This document shows positions 1 to 11,472 of a stretch of 64,000 nt of DNA, piece by piece (positions within the stretch are counted from its first letter, which is position 1; every line of letters begins with the position of its first letter). Where the stretch lies: positions 87,265 to 151,264 of the forward strand of contig JACEEZ010001139.1 of NCBI GenBank assembly GCA_016584305.1, read 5' to 3'. The notes under the pieces were generated by a model. The model searched no databases. It had not been told where the DNA came from and saw nothing but the letters and a program-made list of their open reading frames with translations. The stretch is from Chionoecetes opilio (taxonomy: Eukaryota > Arthropoda > Malacostraca > Decapoda > Majidae). The position numbers and the translations under genes are program-made.

Positions 1-149
1 AAGGAATGTCAATCGCATTTGTCTATACTTTATAAAGCGCTAGTTTGATGCCCTTTTGTTTCTGGAAGGAAAAGTTTTGTTTTACCAGAGAAAATAAGAG
101 GAAAGAAACTAAAAGACAGAATAAGAGAAGACAACTAACTAAAGATCTT

Positions 150-660
150 GCCCCTGGGGCAAGATCCAGCAAACACATACGCCGGCGTATGTCAGCGTAA
201 GTCTGACATACTCCTCTTTCGAAAACTTTCTTGGATCAGGAGCTATATTTGCGCCAAATCGATGACGTCACAACACCAGACTTTACGCCTATAAAAAATA
301 AAAATAAATAATAATAAAAAATAGGCGCAAGTCTGCGCCCGCCCTCCCTGTCTGGATCCAGCAAGCGTACTTACTCCATTTCCGTGACGTCACAGGGCCA
401 ATATTATGGCGTAGATTTACACCACCTCATGAGGAGGTGTAACCCCGGCGTATCTCATATGTATAAATAAAACGTCATTTATCATGCCTATTGGCCTATT
501 GGTAGCCGGCAGCGGCGTATGTTTACAAATGTTTAGGAGATACAAGCCTCGGTAGGGAGGCCGCTTCGGCCGTAGGGACTGCCTTCGGTGTTTTTGTTGT
601 ATTAGTTCGTTATTGGGCAGCACCGGTTTTTTAGACCACTAGCGGAGTCCTGAGCGGAAT
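150..660. repeat. Dispersed repeat, copy A, left part
   Basis: This segment matches 20830-21326 in the same orientation, for example gcgtatgtcagcgtaag and the shared block ending tattgggcagcaccgg. The repeat resumes at 2426 after an inserted transposon. It includes a low-confidence minus-strand open frame (417-623) that I do not treat as a gene. Confidence 0.8.
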
Positions 661-874
661 GGACCCGTTTACTCACACCTAAAACACGGAGTATTATGAA
701 GCTTTGGGTGCAATATAGGCTACATATCACTGTACTCATATTCTTTTTGCTGAGAAATGCACCATAAATGAAATATATGGCTTTTTTGGGGCCAAAATAT
801 CACAACACGGCGGAACGCGCTGTGATTGGTTGTGACGTAGTAAGCGCAAACTCAGATCTCGCCTGATCAGCTGA

Positions 875-1136
875 TCGGCTTGTTTGGCTCAGCAGACCGC
901 AGTACCTATCTATGCATTCAACAAGTACCAGACAAAAAGAACATATTATGCTTGTTTTGTGCTAATGTGCAAAAACACCACAATTAAAACTCCAGAGAAT
1001 GTGTTCATAACTATGCCTAAAGACAAGAAAAAGAGGAAACAGTGGTGGATGTCTGCAAGGCGTGATTTCTCGATGAAGGAAAATTCATACTATTGCTGTG
1101 AAGACCATTTTGATGTATTTATGTACTTGTGCATGG
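875..1136 (+). CDS. THAP zinc-finger exon, transposon-derived
   Basis: The open frame after a TGA at 872 reads YYACFVLMCKNTTIKTPENV, then FITMP, RKQWW and SYYCCEDHF. That is the THAP signature: C-x4-C, the central tryptophan, then C-x2-H with the following F. THAP domains bind DNA and are common in P-type and related transposases. No ATG lies in frame before residue 30, so this is probably an internal exon (a possible acceptor is near 892) or a truncated start. It ends at a good donor, gtaagt at 1137. No catalytic exons are found downstream, so it may be a relic. Confidence 0.7.
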
Positions 1137-1439
1137 GTAAGTAACTTGCAAATGATATGTAGCTGTGGGGCTTTAGCTGAGCTGTGATAAGTTGCGGGAG
1201 TAGTATGCAGTATGCAAGTCTTTTGAGGTAGGGATGAGACAGGCTGGGTTTTTCATGTTAAGTATACAACACGCAGTGAGTTAGGTAAAATTCTAGAGTC
1301 CTTTCCCGCCCTTATTAGAGTGTTTTTTCCTCCAGACCTTCACAGATCCCTTCAGATACCTCTAAACTGTAATTATAAAGTGGGGAGAGATGCCCCCTTC
1401 ACCCCCTCCCCTCCTTAACGACCCCCCTGGACCCCTCAA

Positions 1440-1600
1440 AAATATAATATGTTTAATATTACTAATCTAACCTCACTATAACCTAACCTAACCTTATCTC
1501 ACTAATAACCTCATAGCGAGACCCCCATAAAAAAATAATTACTAACCTAACCTTGTAAAATTATAGTTTTATTTTACTATATAACCTAACTAACCTTACT
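1440..1600. repeat. CCTAA-rich (TTAGG-like) tract
   Basis: The tract holds repeated cctaacc and taacctaac motifs related to the arthropod TTAGG telomere repeat, but irregular. It is probably an interstitial or transposon-derived simple sequence. Confidence 0.6.
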
Positions 1601-2187
1601 AACTTGCATTACCCCTACTACTGCAAGATGACCAGTAATCCTCCTTCAAGTGATGTAGTAGGTATTCACTGTGTTTGTGAATATGTAAGTTGTAGTTTAT
1701 AAGGAAAAAAGTGGATAGACAGAGATAAGTGGCCCGTGACACCAGACAAGTGATGACTTCTGGGATCGGCATTCCTTATAGGGAGCTTAAATGAACCTGC
1801 AATGACATGTACAGCTAGACAGATAGACGAACTCATAGAGGAACAGGTAGAAATGTATGGTTAGTAAAGGTTTTAGTGGTGAATAGAGTGACGAAGGGTG
1901 TATGTTTTGCTTATGTGGGGAAAGAAAGCCATACATTTCTAACTGTTCCTCTATGAGTTCGCCTATCTGTCTAGCTTTACATGTCATTGCAGGTTCATTT
2001 AAGCTCCCTATAAGGAATGCCGATCCCAGAAGTCATTACTTGTCAGGTGTCACGGGCCACTTATCTCTGTCTATCCACTTTTTCCTTATAAACTACAACT
2101 TACATATTCACAAACACAGTGAATACCTACTACATCACTTGAAGGAGGATTACTGGTCATCTTGCGGTAGTAGGGGTAATGCAAGTT
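1601..2187. repeat. Foldback element, about 260-bp arms
   Basis: Arms 1601-1860 and 1929-2187 are nearly perfect reverse complements around a 68-bp loop. The outer end begins aacttgcattacccctacta. It lies inside the THAP transposon and has no coding potential. Confidence 0.92.
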
Positions 2188-2425
2188 GGTGTATTAGTAG
2201 GTAGTACATATAGTAGCGGCCGCTTCACAGCTGTTTTGCTCTGTTGTCTTCGCTAGTGACGTCACAACATGGCGCCAGTCGTTTTAGAGCGTATAAATTT
2301 CCTGTACTTAAATTGGCTGTATCATCAAAAATACTGTTCACATAGAAAAATCAACATCACTGCCCAACTATATGAGGCTTGAAGATGTCAAATCAATCCT
2401 TACCTCAAGTAGAGTAAACGGGTCC

Positions 2426-3090
2426 ATTGTTGTGGGCCGCGGCGAGGTTGGCATCCCACGACTAGATTAATGTTGTTTCACTATCGTAATTTGGACGTTT
2501 TTGAGAATGAAACTTTTGTTCTGATGCCTGCCCCTCAGTGACCCTGCACTATGGTTAGGTCACTCAGGACGCTTGACCCTCATTGCCCCTGAATGGTAGT
2601 TAGGTCACGTGTCCCAGCCTTTAATGGTACCTGGAATTGTTCCCGAACGGAATACTCGCCACCGTCGGAGAATGTTCCATTTTTTTTTACGTCGGCGAGA
2701 GTTCCTATTAAGCGACAGTTCCAAGTCTATATATTAACATAAAAGTACCCAATCTATATATTTAAACAGCTTTTACCCGTGTTTCTGAAGTCAGGGATTG
2801 AATATCCCCTAACAGGGGTTAGTTTAGCCGAGGTTAGTTTAGTGATGGAGGGCATCACTAAACTAACTTCGGCTAAACTAACCCCCGATATCCAATCCCT
2901 GAATTCAGAAGCACGGGTAAAAGCTGTTTAAATATATAGATTGGGTACTTTTATATTAATATATAGACTTATCTCATATAAGGGCATGTCTGGGGTTTTG
3001 GCATGTTACGTAACCAATGTCCATGTATTGTATTAAAGTATAGTTTTAAATTGTTTTGGGACAAGCGAAAAACTTGTCTTCTCGGTTGGT
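2426..3090. repeat. Dispersed repeat, copy A, right part
   Basis: This matches 21327-22610, interrupted there by another insertion. Shared blocks include ccgcggcgaggttgg, gttgtttcactatcgtaatt and gtttaaatatatagattggg. It contains the palindrome at 2725-2968. Confidence 0.8.
2725..2968. repeat. Palindromic foldback inside dispersed repeat
   Basis: The arms (about 2725-2842 and 2853-2968) are reverse complements, from gtctatatatta outward to the shared core ggttagtttagc. Copy B carries the same palindrome near 22310-22500 with its centre partly deleted. Confidence 0.88.
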
Positions 3091-3097
3091 GCTTCAG

Positions 3098-4085
3098 TTA
3101 TAATGGACGAGAACTGCGCGGTCGCTACCGCCGTTACCACATACGTTTTCTATATTACTTTTTGTTTAGTATACTGTACAGTATTAATGCACTTCCGCGT
3201 AACCTTTAAAACTTATATACATATTGTAGAAAGGATATAGTTGTCTAAAACATACTCATACAGACACAACATCCCCTTCCATAGGCCCCCCAACCATATA
3301 GGAGGTTAGGCTAGATTCATAATCTCGCCGGGGGGTCGAGGGGGGCGGAGCCCTCACGTTAGGAGGTTAGATTTGATTCTATCCATCTGAAAAAACACTA
3401 ATTGTAGGCAAGGCAAAAAAAGTCAGTCTCAGAAAATGACCGCGCAGTCCTCGTCCATTTTGACCAAAAGCACTAATTTTAGGGAAGGCAAAAAAAGTCA
3501 GTGTCTCAGAAAATGGCCGCTCAGTCCTCGTCCATTTTTACCAAAAAACACTCATTTTAGGCACGGCAAAAAAAGTCAGTGTCTCAGAAAATGACCGAGT
3601 AGTCCTCGTCCATTTTTACCATAAGCACCAATTTTACCTAAAGAAAAAATAGTCAATGTTTCAGAAATTGACCGCGCAGTCCTCGTCCATTTTTACCAAA
3701 AGCACTAATTTTAGGCAAGGAAAATCTAGTCAGTGTCTCAGAAAATGACCGCGCAGTCCTCGTCCATTTTTATCAAAAGCACTAATTTTACCCAAGGAAA
3801 AATAAGTCAGTCTCAGAAAATGACCGCGCAGTCCTCGTCCATTTTTATCAAAAGCACTAATTTTACCTAAGGAAAAATTAGTCAGTGTCTCAGAAAATAA
3901 CCGCGCAGTCTTAGTCCATTTTTAGCAATAGCACTAATTTTACCCAAGGAAAAATTAGTCAGTATCTCAGAAAATGACCGCGCAGTCCTCGTCCATTTTG
4001 ATCAAAAGCACTAATTTAACCCAAGGAAAAATTAGTCAGTGTCTCAGAAAATGACCGCGCAGTCGTCGTCCATTTTTACCGGTAA
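3098..4085. repeat. TIR-related element with nine-copy 77-bp satellite
   Basis: The left edge carries the terminal motif ataatggacgagaactgcg. The array at about 3395-4085 repeats a unit containing gcgcagtcctcgtccat about every 75-78 bp (3447, 3524, 3602, 3679, 3756, 3831, 3908, 3984, 4062). The unit is the reverse complement of the terminal region of the MITE family seen complete at 30.9 and 33.0 kb. Confidence 0.85.
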
Positions 4086-4475
4086 CTTTCCCTTACTATC
4101 CTACTAACCTAACCATTACCGTCGGCGAGAGTTCCCGGTTTGTGTCGGGACGAGAATTTCGGTAGAAAAGAGTACCAGGTACCGATCTCATTATCCCTGA
4201 ATGATACGATTAGGTCACTCAAAATGTCTGCCTCTTAACGCCCTTGAATTATATGATTATATGGTAAACCATGATGTCTGCCCCTTATTGTCCCTGAATT
4301 GTTAGGTTAATCAAGATGGCTGGCCCATTATTGCCCCTGAATTATTTATTAAAAGTCAATCAGGATGTCTGCGCCTTATTGTCACCAAATTCTTTATTTC
4401 TGGTCAATCAGGGACCCTTCCTCATCGCTTTATACAGGACACATGATGATACATCGCTTTGTTGTGAGTAAGTAG

Positions 4476-5622
4476 CAGGGTTGTGAACTTTTGTAGCCCA
4501 CATTATCGTACCGAGCCACCAAAATTATCGTATTTTCAGATAGATTATCGTACAACCTTAGCTAAAATAATATAGTCAGTAGATAACTATATACATCATT
4601 GAATTCAGCATTCCACATAGAAACATATTTTCTCCTTTCACCAAAATATATAATATATCCAATCATGATACAAAATTCCATGTTAATTTATTTTTTCCAA
4701 AATAAATGAAATTAAATCAAACAAAAAATCTAGTAACACATAATGACTCAAAAGAAGCTGAACTCGAGAACTCTACATAGCTATCATCCTCAAAAGAAAA
4801 GAGGAATTCCTGTTCCTCTATTCTTTTATCCCCTGTGTCAGCTGGCGCTTATAATGATAGTGTGTCAGTTGTCATCGACATATCATATCATCAGATTGTT
4901 TATTCTGTAGGGGGACTAGGGATGAAAGTAACACAATCTGCCTTTTCCCTTACACACTGCGCTGCTGGAAGAGAACCAAGTATGGTTCCCGTCAGAAGTC
5001 AGTGTCTTACCTTTGTCTTGGTAAGGTTAACCTTGCTAATAGTCCAGCGGATATGTGCAAAACCCTGCATTTTTTAGTAATAACATCCAAACTTGGTACA
5101 GTGTTAAAAGATGCATATCCAACAAAAACTGGATATGGAGCCAACCAAATATAGCAATGGCGGCCATTTTGAAAAATGGCAGCCACTAAAGGCATTTTTC
5201 ATTATAAATCAGGAGTTATTTCACATGCAAGCATACGTTTTGTGCCTATATCCATGTTTTAATGGATAATAATTCCGATGGACATAAGCATGTTGAGGTA
5301 AATTTCCAATCATTAAGGTTTTAGTAGTTATTTCGAGAAAAGATGGCCGCCAATCATTTTATTTTTTGTGAGAGAACATATTTGTGTGTCAATTGTGTCA
5401 ATACCATTGGGTTCATGGACAGATCATGCAATAAGAAATATAATGTGTTCCTATGATAGTTAAAGCCATATTTGGTGGTATAGAGGCCGCCAGTGATAGT
5501 TTAAAGGGCAATTATTCTTACGGGACAAAGATATAATGCTTCTAAGATTCGTATATACAACTATGGGAAATGAGAGATATATAAAGATCATACATACATA
5601 CATAATCATGCTCTCTCTCTCA

Positions 5623-5696
<74 letters not shown>

Positions 5697-5915
5697 ATTC
5701 TCTCTCAAACACACACACACTCATTCACTCTCTCTCAAAACACAACACACACGCATTCTCTCTCAAACACAAACACACACACAAACACACACACACACAC
5801 ATACACACGCAATCTCTCTCAAACACTCACACACACACACACTCGCAATCTCTCTCAAACACACACACACGCATTCTCTCTCAAACACACACACACACAC
5901 ACACGCATTCTCTCT

Positions 5916-5977
<62 letters not shown>

Positions 5978-6101
5978 ACACACACGCATTCTCTCAAACA
6001 CACACACACGCATTCTCTCTCAAACACACACACACACGCATTATCTCTCAAACACACACACACGCATTCTTTCTCTCAAACACACACACACGCATCTCTC
6101 T

Positions 6102-6143
<42 letters not shown>

Positions 6144-6380
6144 TTCTCTCTCTCAAACACACACACACGCATTCTCTCTCAAACACACACACACACGCAT
6201 TCTCTCTCAAATAAACACACACACACGCATTCTCTCTCAAACACACACACACGTATTCTCTCTCAAACACACACACACACGCATTCTCTCAAACACACAC
6301 ACACGCATTCTCTCTCAAACACACACACACACGCATTCTCTCTCAAACACACACACACACGCATTCTCTCTCAAACACAC

Positions 6381-6415
<35 letters not shown>

Positions 6416-6566
6416 GCATTCTCTCAAACACACACACACGCATTCTCTCTCAAACACACACACACACGCATTCTCTCTCAAACACACACACACACACACA
6501 CACACGCGCGCATTCTCTCTCAAAACACACACACACGCATTCTCTCTCTCAAACACACACACACAC

Positions 6567-6603
<37 letters not shown>

Positions 6604-7245
6604 TCTCTCTCAAACAACACACACACGCATTCTCTCCCTCAAACAAACACACCACACACGCATTCTCTCTCAAACACACACACACACGCATTCTCTCTCA
6701 AAACACACATACACGCATTCTCTCTCTCAAACACACACACACACACACACACCACACACATACACACACACACGCGCATTCTCTCTCTCAAACAACACAC
6801 AACACACACGACGCATTCTCAAACACACACACATACACGTATTCTCTCTCAAACACACACACACGCATTCTCTCAAACACACACACGCATTCTCTCTCAA
6901 ACACACACACACGCATTCTCTCTCAAACACACACACACGCATTCTCTCAAACACACACACACACAGCATTCTCTTTCAAACACACACACACACGCATTCT
7001 CTCTCAAACACACACACGCATTCTCTCTTTCAAACACACACACACGCATGCTCTCTCAAACACACACACATACACACACGCATTCTCTCTCAAACACACA
7101 CACGCATTCTCTCTTTCAAACACACACACACGCATTCTCTCGCAAACACACACACACACACGCATTCTCTCTCAAACACACACACACACACGCATTCTCT
7201 CTCAAACACACACTCACACACGCATTCTCTCTCAAACACACACAC

Positions 7246-7300
<55 letters not shown>

Positions 7301-7935
7301 GCGCATTCTCTCTCAAACACACACACACGCATTCTCTCTCAAACACACACACACGCATTCTCGCGTGCCTCATGTCTCTCAGGACCGGCTTGACCAATCA
7401 AAACGCTGAGATGAGCTGTGACGTCATAGGAGGAGGAGACAAAGTCACCCGCGTAATTTGAGTAGCGTCCGTGAGGCGACCAATTTTAAAATAGCTGCCA
7501 TACCTACACTGAAGATTATTTTCAGTGGCTCCATATCCAAAATTGATTGCATATGTATGTTTTAACTTTGTTCCAAGTACGGTTGTTATTACTAAAAAAT
7601 GCAGGGTTTGGTATATATTGTGCACATATCCGCTGGACTATAAATACCCCCTCACAATCTGCGTTCTAATGCGACAAGCAACGCTCCTAGTCCATATCAT
7701 GCAACGGACCAAAAGTCAAATTCAAAACTCTCTCTCTCTCTCGCGGAAGTTGACAGCGACAGATTTTTTTTCTATTTTTTTTTTCATGACAATTTTTGTA
7801 TGACTTTATAATGTCATTTTATTTGTGAGTCAATTATCGTATTTTCCTGTACGATTCTCAATCATGCATCGTACATCGTACGGATAATCAAATTATCGTA
7901 CAAATACGATAATTATCGTACAGTTCACAACTCTG
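4476..7935. mobile_element. hAT-like inverted-repeat element filled with CA minisatellite
   Basis: The ends are inverted: cagggttgtgaac at 4476 and gttcacaactctg ending at 7935, both followed inward by repeats of attatcgtac. A second inverted pair lies inside: 5041-5200 and 7490-7642 share gcggatatgtgcaaaaccc-type sequence in opposite orientation. The CAGGG end resembles hAT elements, but no 8-bp target duplication is visible. There is no transposase. Confidence 0.65.
5621..7360. repeat. Complex (CA)n minisatellite, about 1.7 kb
   Basis: Units of (CA)n followed by cgcattctctctcaaa repeat dozens of times at variable length. It is stop-free in several frames, which creates long but meaningless His/Thr-rich and Cys/Val-rich open frames. 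Confidence 0.95.
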
Positions 7936-8128
7936 CCCCTCCTTCTCCCTGGAAAATTTAACCTCCTTCCTCCAACAAATCCACATCCTGCTGTAACATT
8001 CAATTTTTTCCCCTTCCCTCACCGTTTCGCTATTTTTCTTTAACCCCTCCCCTTTTTATGTTTTGCCATAGTGCCATATGACCTCTGATGTCTGCCACTT
8101 TCACCTTTTTTGGCATTAAATCAATCAA

Positions 8129-8241
<113 letters not shown>

Positions 8242-8609
8242 TCCTATATTTTTCCTCTTTTGCAACTCTCTCTCACAGAAGTACAAGAAATAACACAAGT
8301 CAAATATAAATAACAATAATACGAATAAGAAATAATAACAATAATAACAATAGCAATAAAATAGTAATAATAATAATACGTAGAAACAAAGAAAGAGGAA
8401 AAAACAAGGAAAATTATGTATTTCTCTCATTTCCTCAACTTTTTCCTATAAATCAAAGTTCTATAAGTAACATGTAAGTATATAGAAGGTTATTTAAGTG
8501 TTGTCAATGTGTGTATAAGTGTATTAAAGTGTATACGGACCTGTTATTAAAGCACGTACGTACCCTCCCACTGATAAGGATTGACTGACTATCGTGAAAA
8601 TATAGGGTT

Positions 8610-8750
8610 GTGCGGTATCAAGAAAAGACCGGTATTGCCGATACCGGTTTACGGGAATAATGCTGGTACGTCCTCATACCGGTATCAGTTACGATACCGG
8701 TATACCGATACCGTGCCAAAATACCGGTATTACCGGTATCGGTATTTGAT
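8610..8750. repeat. Cluster of taccggta palindromes
   Basis: About ten copies of ataccggtat-like, CCGG-centred palindromes lie within 140 bp. There is no coding potential. Confidence 0.75.
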
Positions 8751-8894
8751 TTTTTACGTTTTTTTTTTTACTTGTCCATTCTCAGACAATTATTAACCTC
8801 TACAGCAGGGGTTCCCAAACATTTTCCAATGCGACCCCATCTGGTGTTGTTGCCTATCCAGTGCGACTCCAAGTCATTTTGGATTTAAGGTGAA

Positions 8895-9660
8895 CAATAT
8901 ATATATATATTATATATATATATATATAATATATATATTGATGTTTCAGGGTGACAGAGACACTCGTCATACTTGGGGTTGTTTTATGCGCAACGTTTTC
9001 GCCAAGGCACTTGGCATCATCAGGCCTAAAAATAGTTAAAAATTTAATATATTGTAATGCTAAAAAGCGAACATCTAATAAATTAATTCTAAGAAACAAT
9101 AAAATATTCCTATATTATCTAAAATTACTAACTAAATAAAATAAAATATAATTTGTACTTAACGGACCTTGGTGTGTATGCTGTCTGAGTTGGTAGAGGA
9201 CTGAATGAACACTAGTTTTGTGAGTGACATTTCAGCTTGTGTGGGGCGATCGAACCGAGAGTCGGGCAATCGAAACAGTGGTAGTCATTTGAGTATATGT
9301 AGTTGGTGTGAAATGACTTGGTTATTAAGATCAGGGGACAAATGCTTGATGTGTATAGCTTCTAATAATTTAGTGTCACTAGGGTAGTGTGCCTTGGATA
9401 GGATACTAAAGTCATTCATAGAAAAAGGGTGATCTAAATCATGTGAGTGTGAGCGGATTGCAGATTGCGAAGGTGAAGAAATGGGTCGACCAGTACGTGC
9501 AGAAACACCTTTATGCTCAGAAAGCCTAAGGGTTAGATTCCTTGTCGTCTCGCCGACGTATCTAGCGTTACAGCTAGAACATTTGAATTCGTAAATTATG
9601 TTAGAAATAAGGAATAAGGAATAAGGAAGGAAATAGAAATAAGGAAATATAATATATATA
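8895..9660 (-). mobile_element. 5'-truncated Penelope-like retroelement
   Basis: The minus-strand segment contains the C-terminal GIY-YIG endonuclease and a 3' region with the Penelope-type motif CTGATGATGCC...GGCGAAAAC (9025 to 8993), then an AT-repeat tail (8900-8940). The reverse transcriptase part is missing, as in 5'-truncated copies. Confidence 0.75.
9285..9660 (-). pseudogene. Penelope-like GIY-YIG endonuclease fragment
   Basis: This is the C-terminal endonuclease of a Penelope-like element, which nicks target DNA for retrotransposition. Visible are IIYEFKCSSCNARYVGET (the GIY-YIG core with the C-x2-C pair typical of PLEs), the conserved Arg and EH of LTLRLSEHKG, His-rich SQSAIRSHSHDLDHPF, a Glu in LLEAIHIKH, and the terminal LSPDLNNQ. 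The frame is intact over about 120 residues and ends in a normal stop, but the N-terminal side runs into unrelated A/T-rich sequence, so only the domain fragment survives. The assignment rests on the motif pattern. Confidence 0.82.
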
Positions 9661-10036
9661 TTGTTACACGCCGCCCTCATACCTCAAAGACTCACCTGTC
9701 TTAATTTACCCCCAAAGGTGCCATCACGTAACCCCTTAACTTCCCTCCTGTAGAAGGGCTCGGTAGAACTACCCTGAAGCTTGTAATGGTGTGCACACGT
9801 AGTCATTAACACAAGGCGGATAAGGGACAATGAACTGTACAATTCCTCCTTTAATAACGGAGGTCAACACAATATACACTGTTTCCTGGCGGCCCAATCC
9901 TGAAGGTGGAGAGGGTGAACAAAGTACACATATATTTACTCGGTCTATGGTTCTCTTCACACACACGAGGCTTCACTAGAAACACTGGGAGGCAACACAA
10001 ACACCAAGATACGCTGGCTTACGGCACACAACTATA
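9661..10036. other. No gene seen
   Basis: This is ordinary-looking sequence between the Penelope fragment and the next inverted-repeat element. I see no supported coding region or repeat structure in it. Confidence 0.5.
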
Positions 10037-10488
10037 ACTCGGTTCAAGAACGCTAGAGCCACATGCCCTCCCACGAGGTGGAGCTTGTCAGGCCAGCTTC
10101 GCTGTGGTTTCTTATTGGTTGAAAAAATTCAGTGGAAAACGGGCATCCTACAGTCCTTCGTTGTTTCTTTAACAACACTCCATATATTTGCTTTGAGTGC
10201 ATGAAAGTCCTCGATTCACCATCGTTAGTAAATGTGTTATCACATGGACACAAAAGTAAGCCAGGTACTCTTCATGAAGAAGAGATATTGAGAAAGAAAT
10301 ATAAAGGTTCGTAAAATTCTGAGTGAGGGAGGAGGTGAAAAGCGTCACCTGACAGCGCAGTCACCTTTTAGAGTTCAAACAAGCAAACCCTTAACCTGAC
10401 CTGTCCCCCCACCCCTAATGACCTCAGGCCTGAGGCTTCCTACCAGGCCTTGCGAAGAGGCGATATAGCAGGTCACAGGAGAAAAGAC

Positions 10489-10540
<52 letters not shown>

Positions 10541-10628
10541 AGATTGATTATAGTTTTAAGGCGCCGCAACGAGAGAGAGAGAGAGAGATGAGAGAGAGGG
10601 GAGAGAGAGAGAGAGAGAGAGAAGAGAG

Positions 10629-10675
<47 letters not shown>

Positions 10676-11107
10676 CAACAATGATTCAATGATGTTTCTC
10701 CTTCCTCCTCTTCCTGATGTCATAATTGCATCTTAAGCTTTAAAAATGACTAATAATTAGGGGAGCGAGGTCATTAAGTAGATATAAAATGGAGATTTTT
10801 CTGTTATTTATATAACTTTTCCACGACCATGGTCGGCGACCAATTCGTGGCCAAAATTCGGCTGTTAAATGCTGCCATGAGGCGATATTTCAGGTTACAG
10901 GTGAAAGACGAGGACACCTTGCGCTGTTGCCACGTGAATTTCACCCTAACTATAATAATTCAACAAGGGTTGTATTGTACTTTAATGTGCATTACGGGTC
11001 TCATTATAGCTAAACAAGTTGAAGAAATGTACCCTGCAAGAACAGGATAATCACAGTGAATTCAAGCGAGTTACAGTTTACCAAGATAGTGGCACCATCG
11101 CGGGGTG

Positions 11108-11144
<37 letters not shown>

Positions 11145-11390
11145 TGTGCGAGTTTGACTTGGGTCAAGGACAATTAAAGGATTAACAAAGGGATGTGGGC
11201 CTGGAGGGCAGACCGTGTCTGGGAGTGGGGAAGGGAAACCCCAGGGTGGGAAGTGTTTACTTAGTGTACATTTTGACGGCAAACCTTCCATCACGCCACA
11301 GAACGCCATCACCCAATCAAGAGGGAACCAGGGCCTGACAAGCTCCACTTCGGGGGAGGGGCATGTGGCTCTAGCGTTCTTGAACCGAGT
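10037..11390. mobile_element. Inverted-repeat element with GA and GT tracts
   Basis: Ends 10038-10094 and 11333-11390 are reverse complements (ctcggttcaagaacgctag and its mate). Inside are (GA)n at 10489-10672 and (GT)n at 11108-11140. Diverged copies of the interior occur at 18140-18860 and 19600-19950. There is no transposase. Confidence 0.75.
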
Positions 11391-11404
11391 ATATAACCGA
11401 ACCG

Positions 11405-11436
11405 GGTTTATAGCCGGGCCCCAAGAAGAGAGAGAG

Positions 11437-11472
<36 letters not shown>

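Larger units (their letters stand above)
661..2425 (+). mobile_element. THAP-domain DNA transposon inserted in dispersed repeat copy A
   Basis: The 14-bp terminal inverted repeats are GGACCCGTTTACTC at 661 and its complement ending at 2425. Copy B of the host repeat at 21326 lacks the element and reads straight through (gagcggaattgttg), so the boundaries are defined by a filled versus empty site with an apparent 2-bp AT duplication. Inside are a THAP exon and a foldback element. No transposase catalytic core is visible, so this copy is probably non-autonomous. Confidence 0.8.

Noticed and set aside
1440..1600. True telomere from CCTAA repeats
   Set aside because: The repeats are irregular, internal, and recur in several transposon-like contexts.
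5536..7461. A 641-codon plus-strand open frame rich in His and Thr, and Cys/Val frames on the other strand
   Set aside because: It lies wholly in a (CA)n-based minisatellite whose units lack stops; composition explains it.
4476..7935. Confident hAT classification from the CAGGG end
   Set aside because: No 8-bp target duplication (gtaagtag versus cccctcct) and no transposase; only hAT-like is justified.
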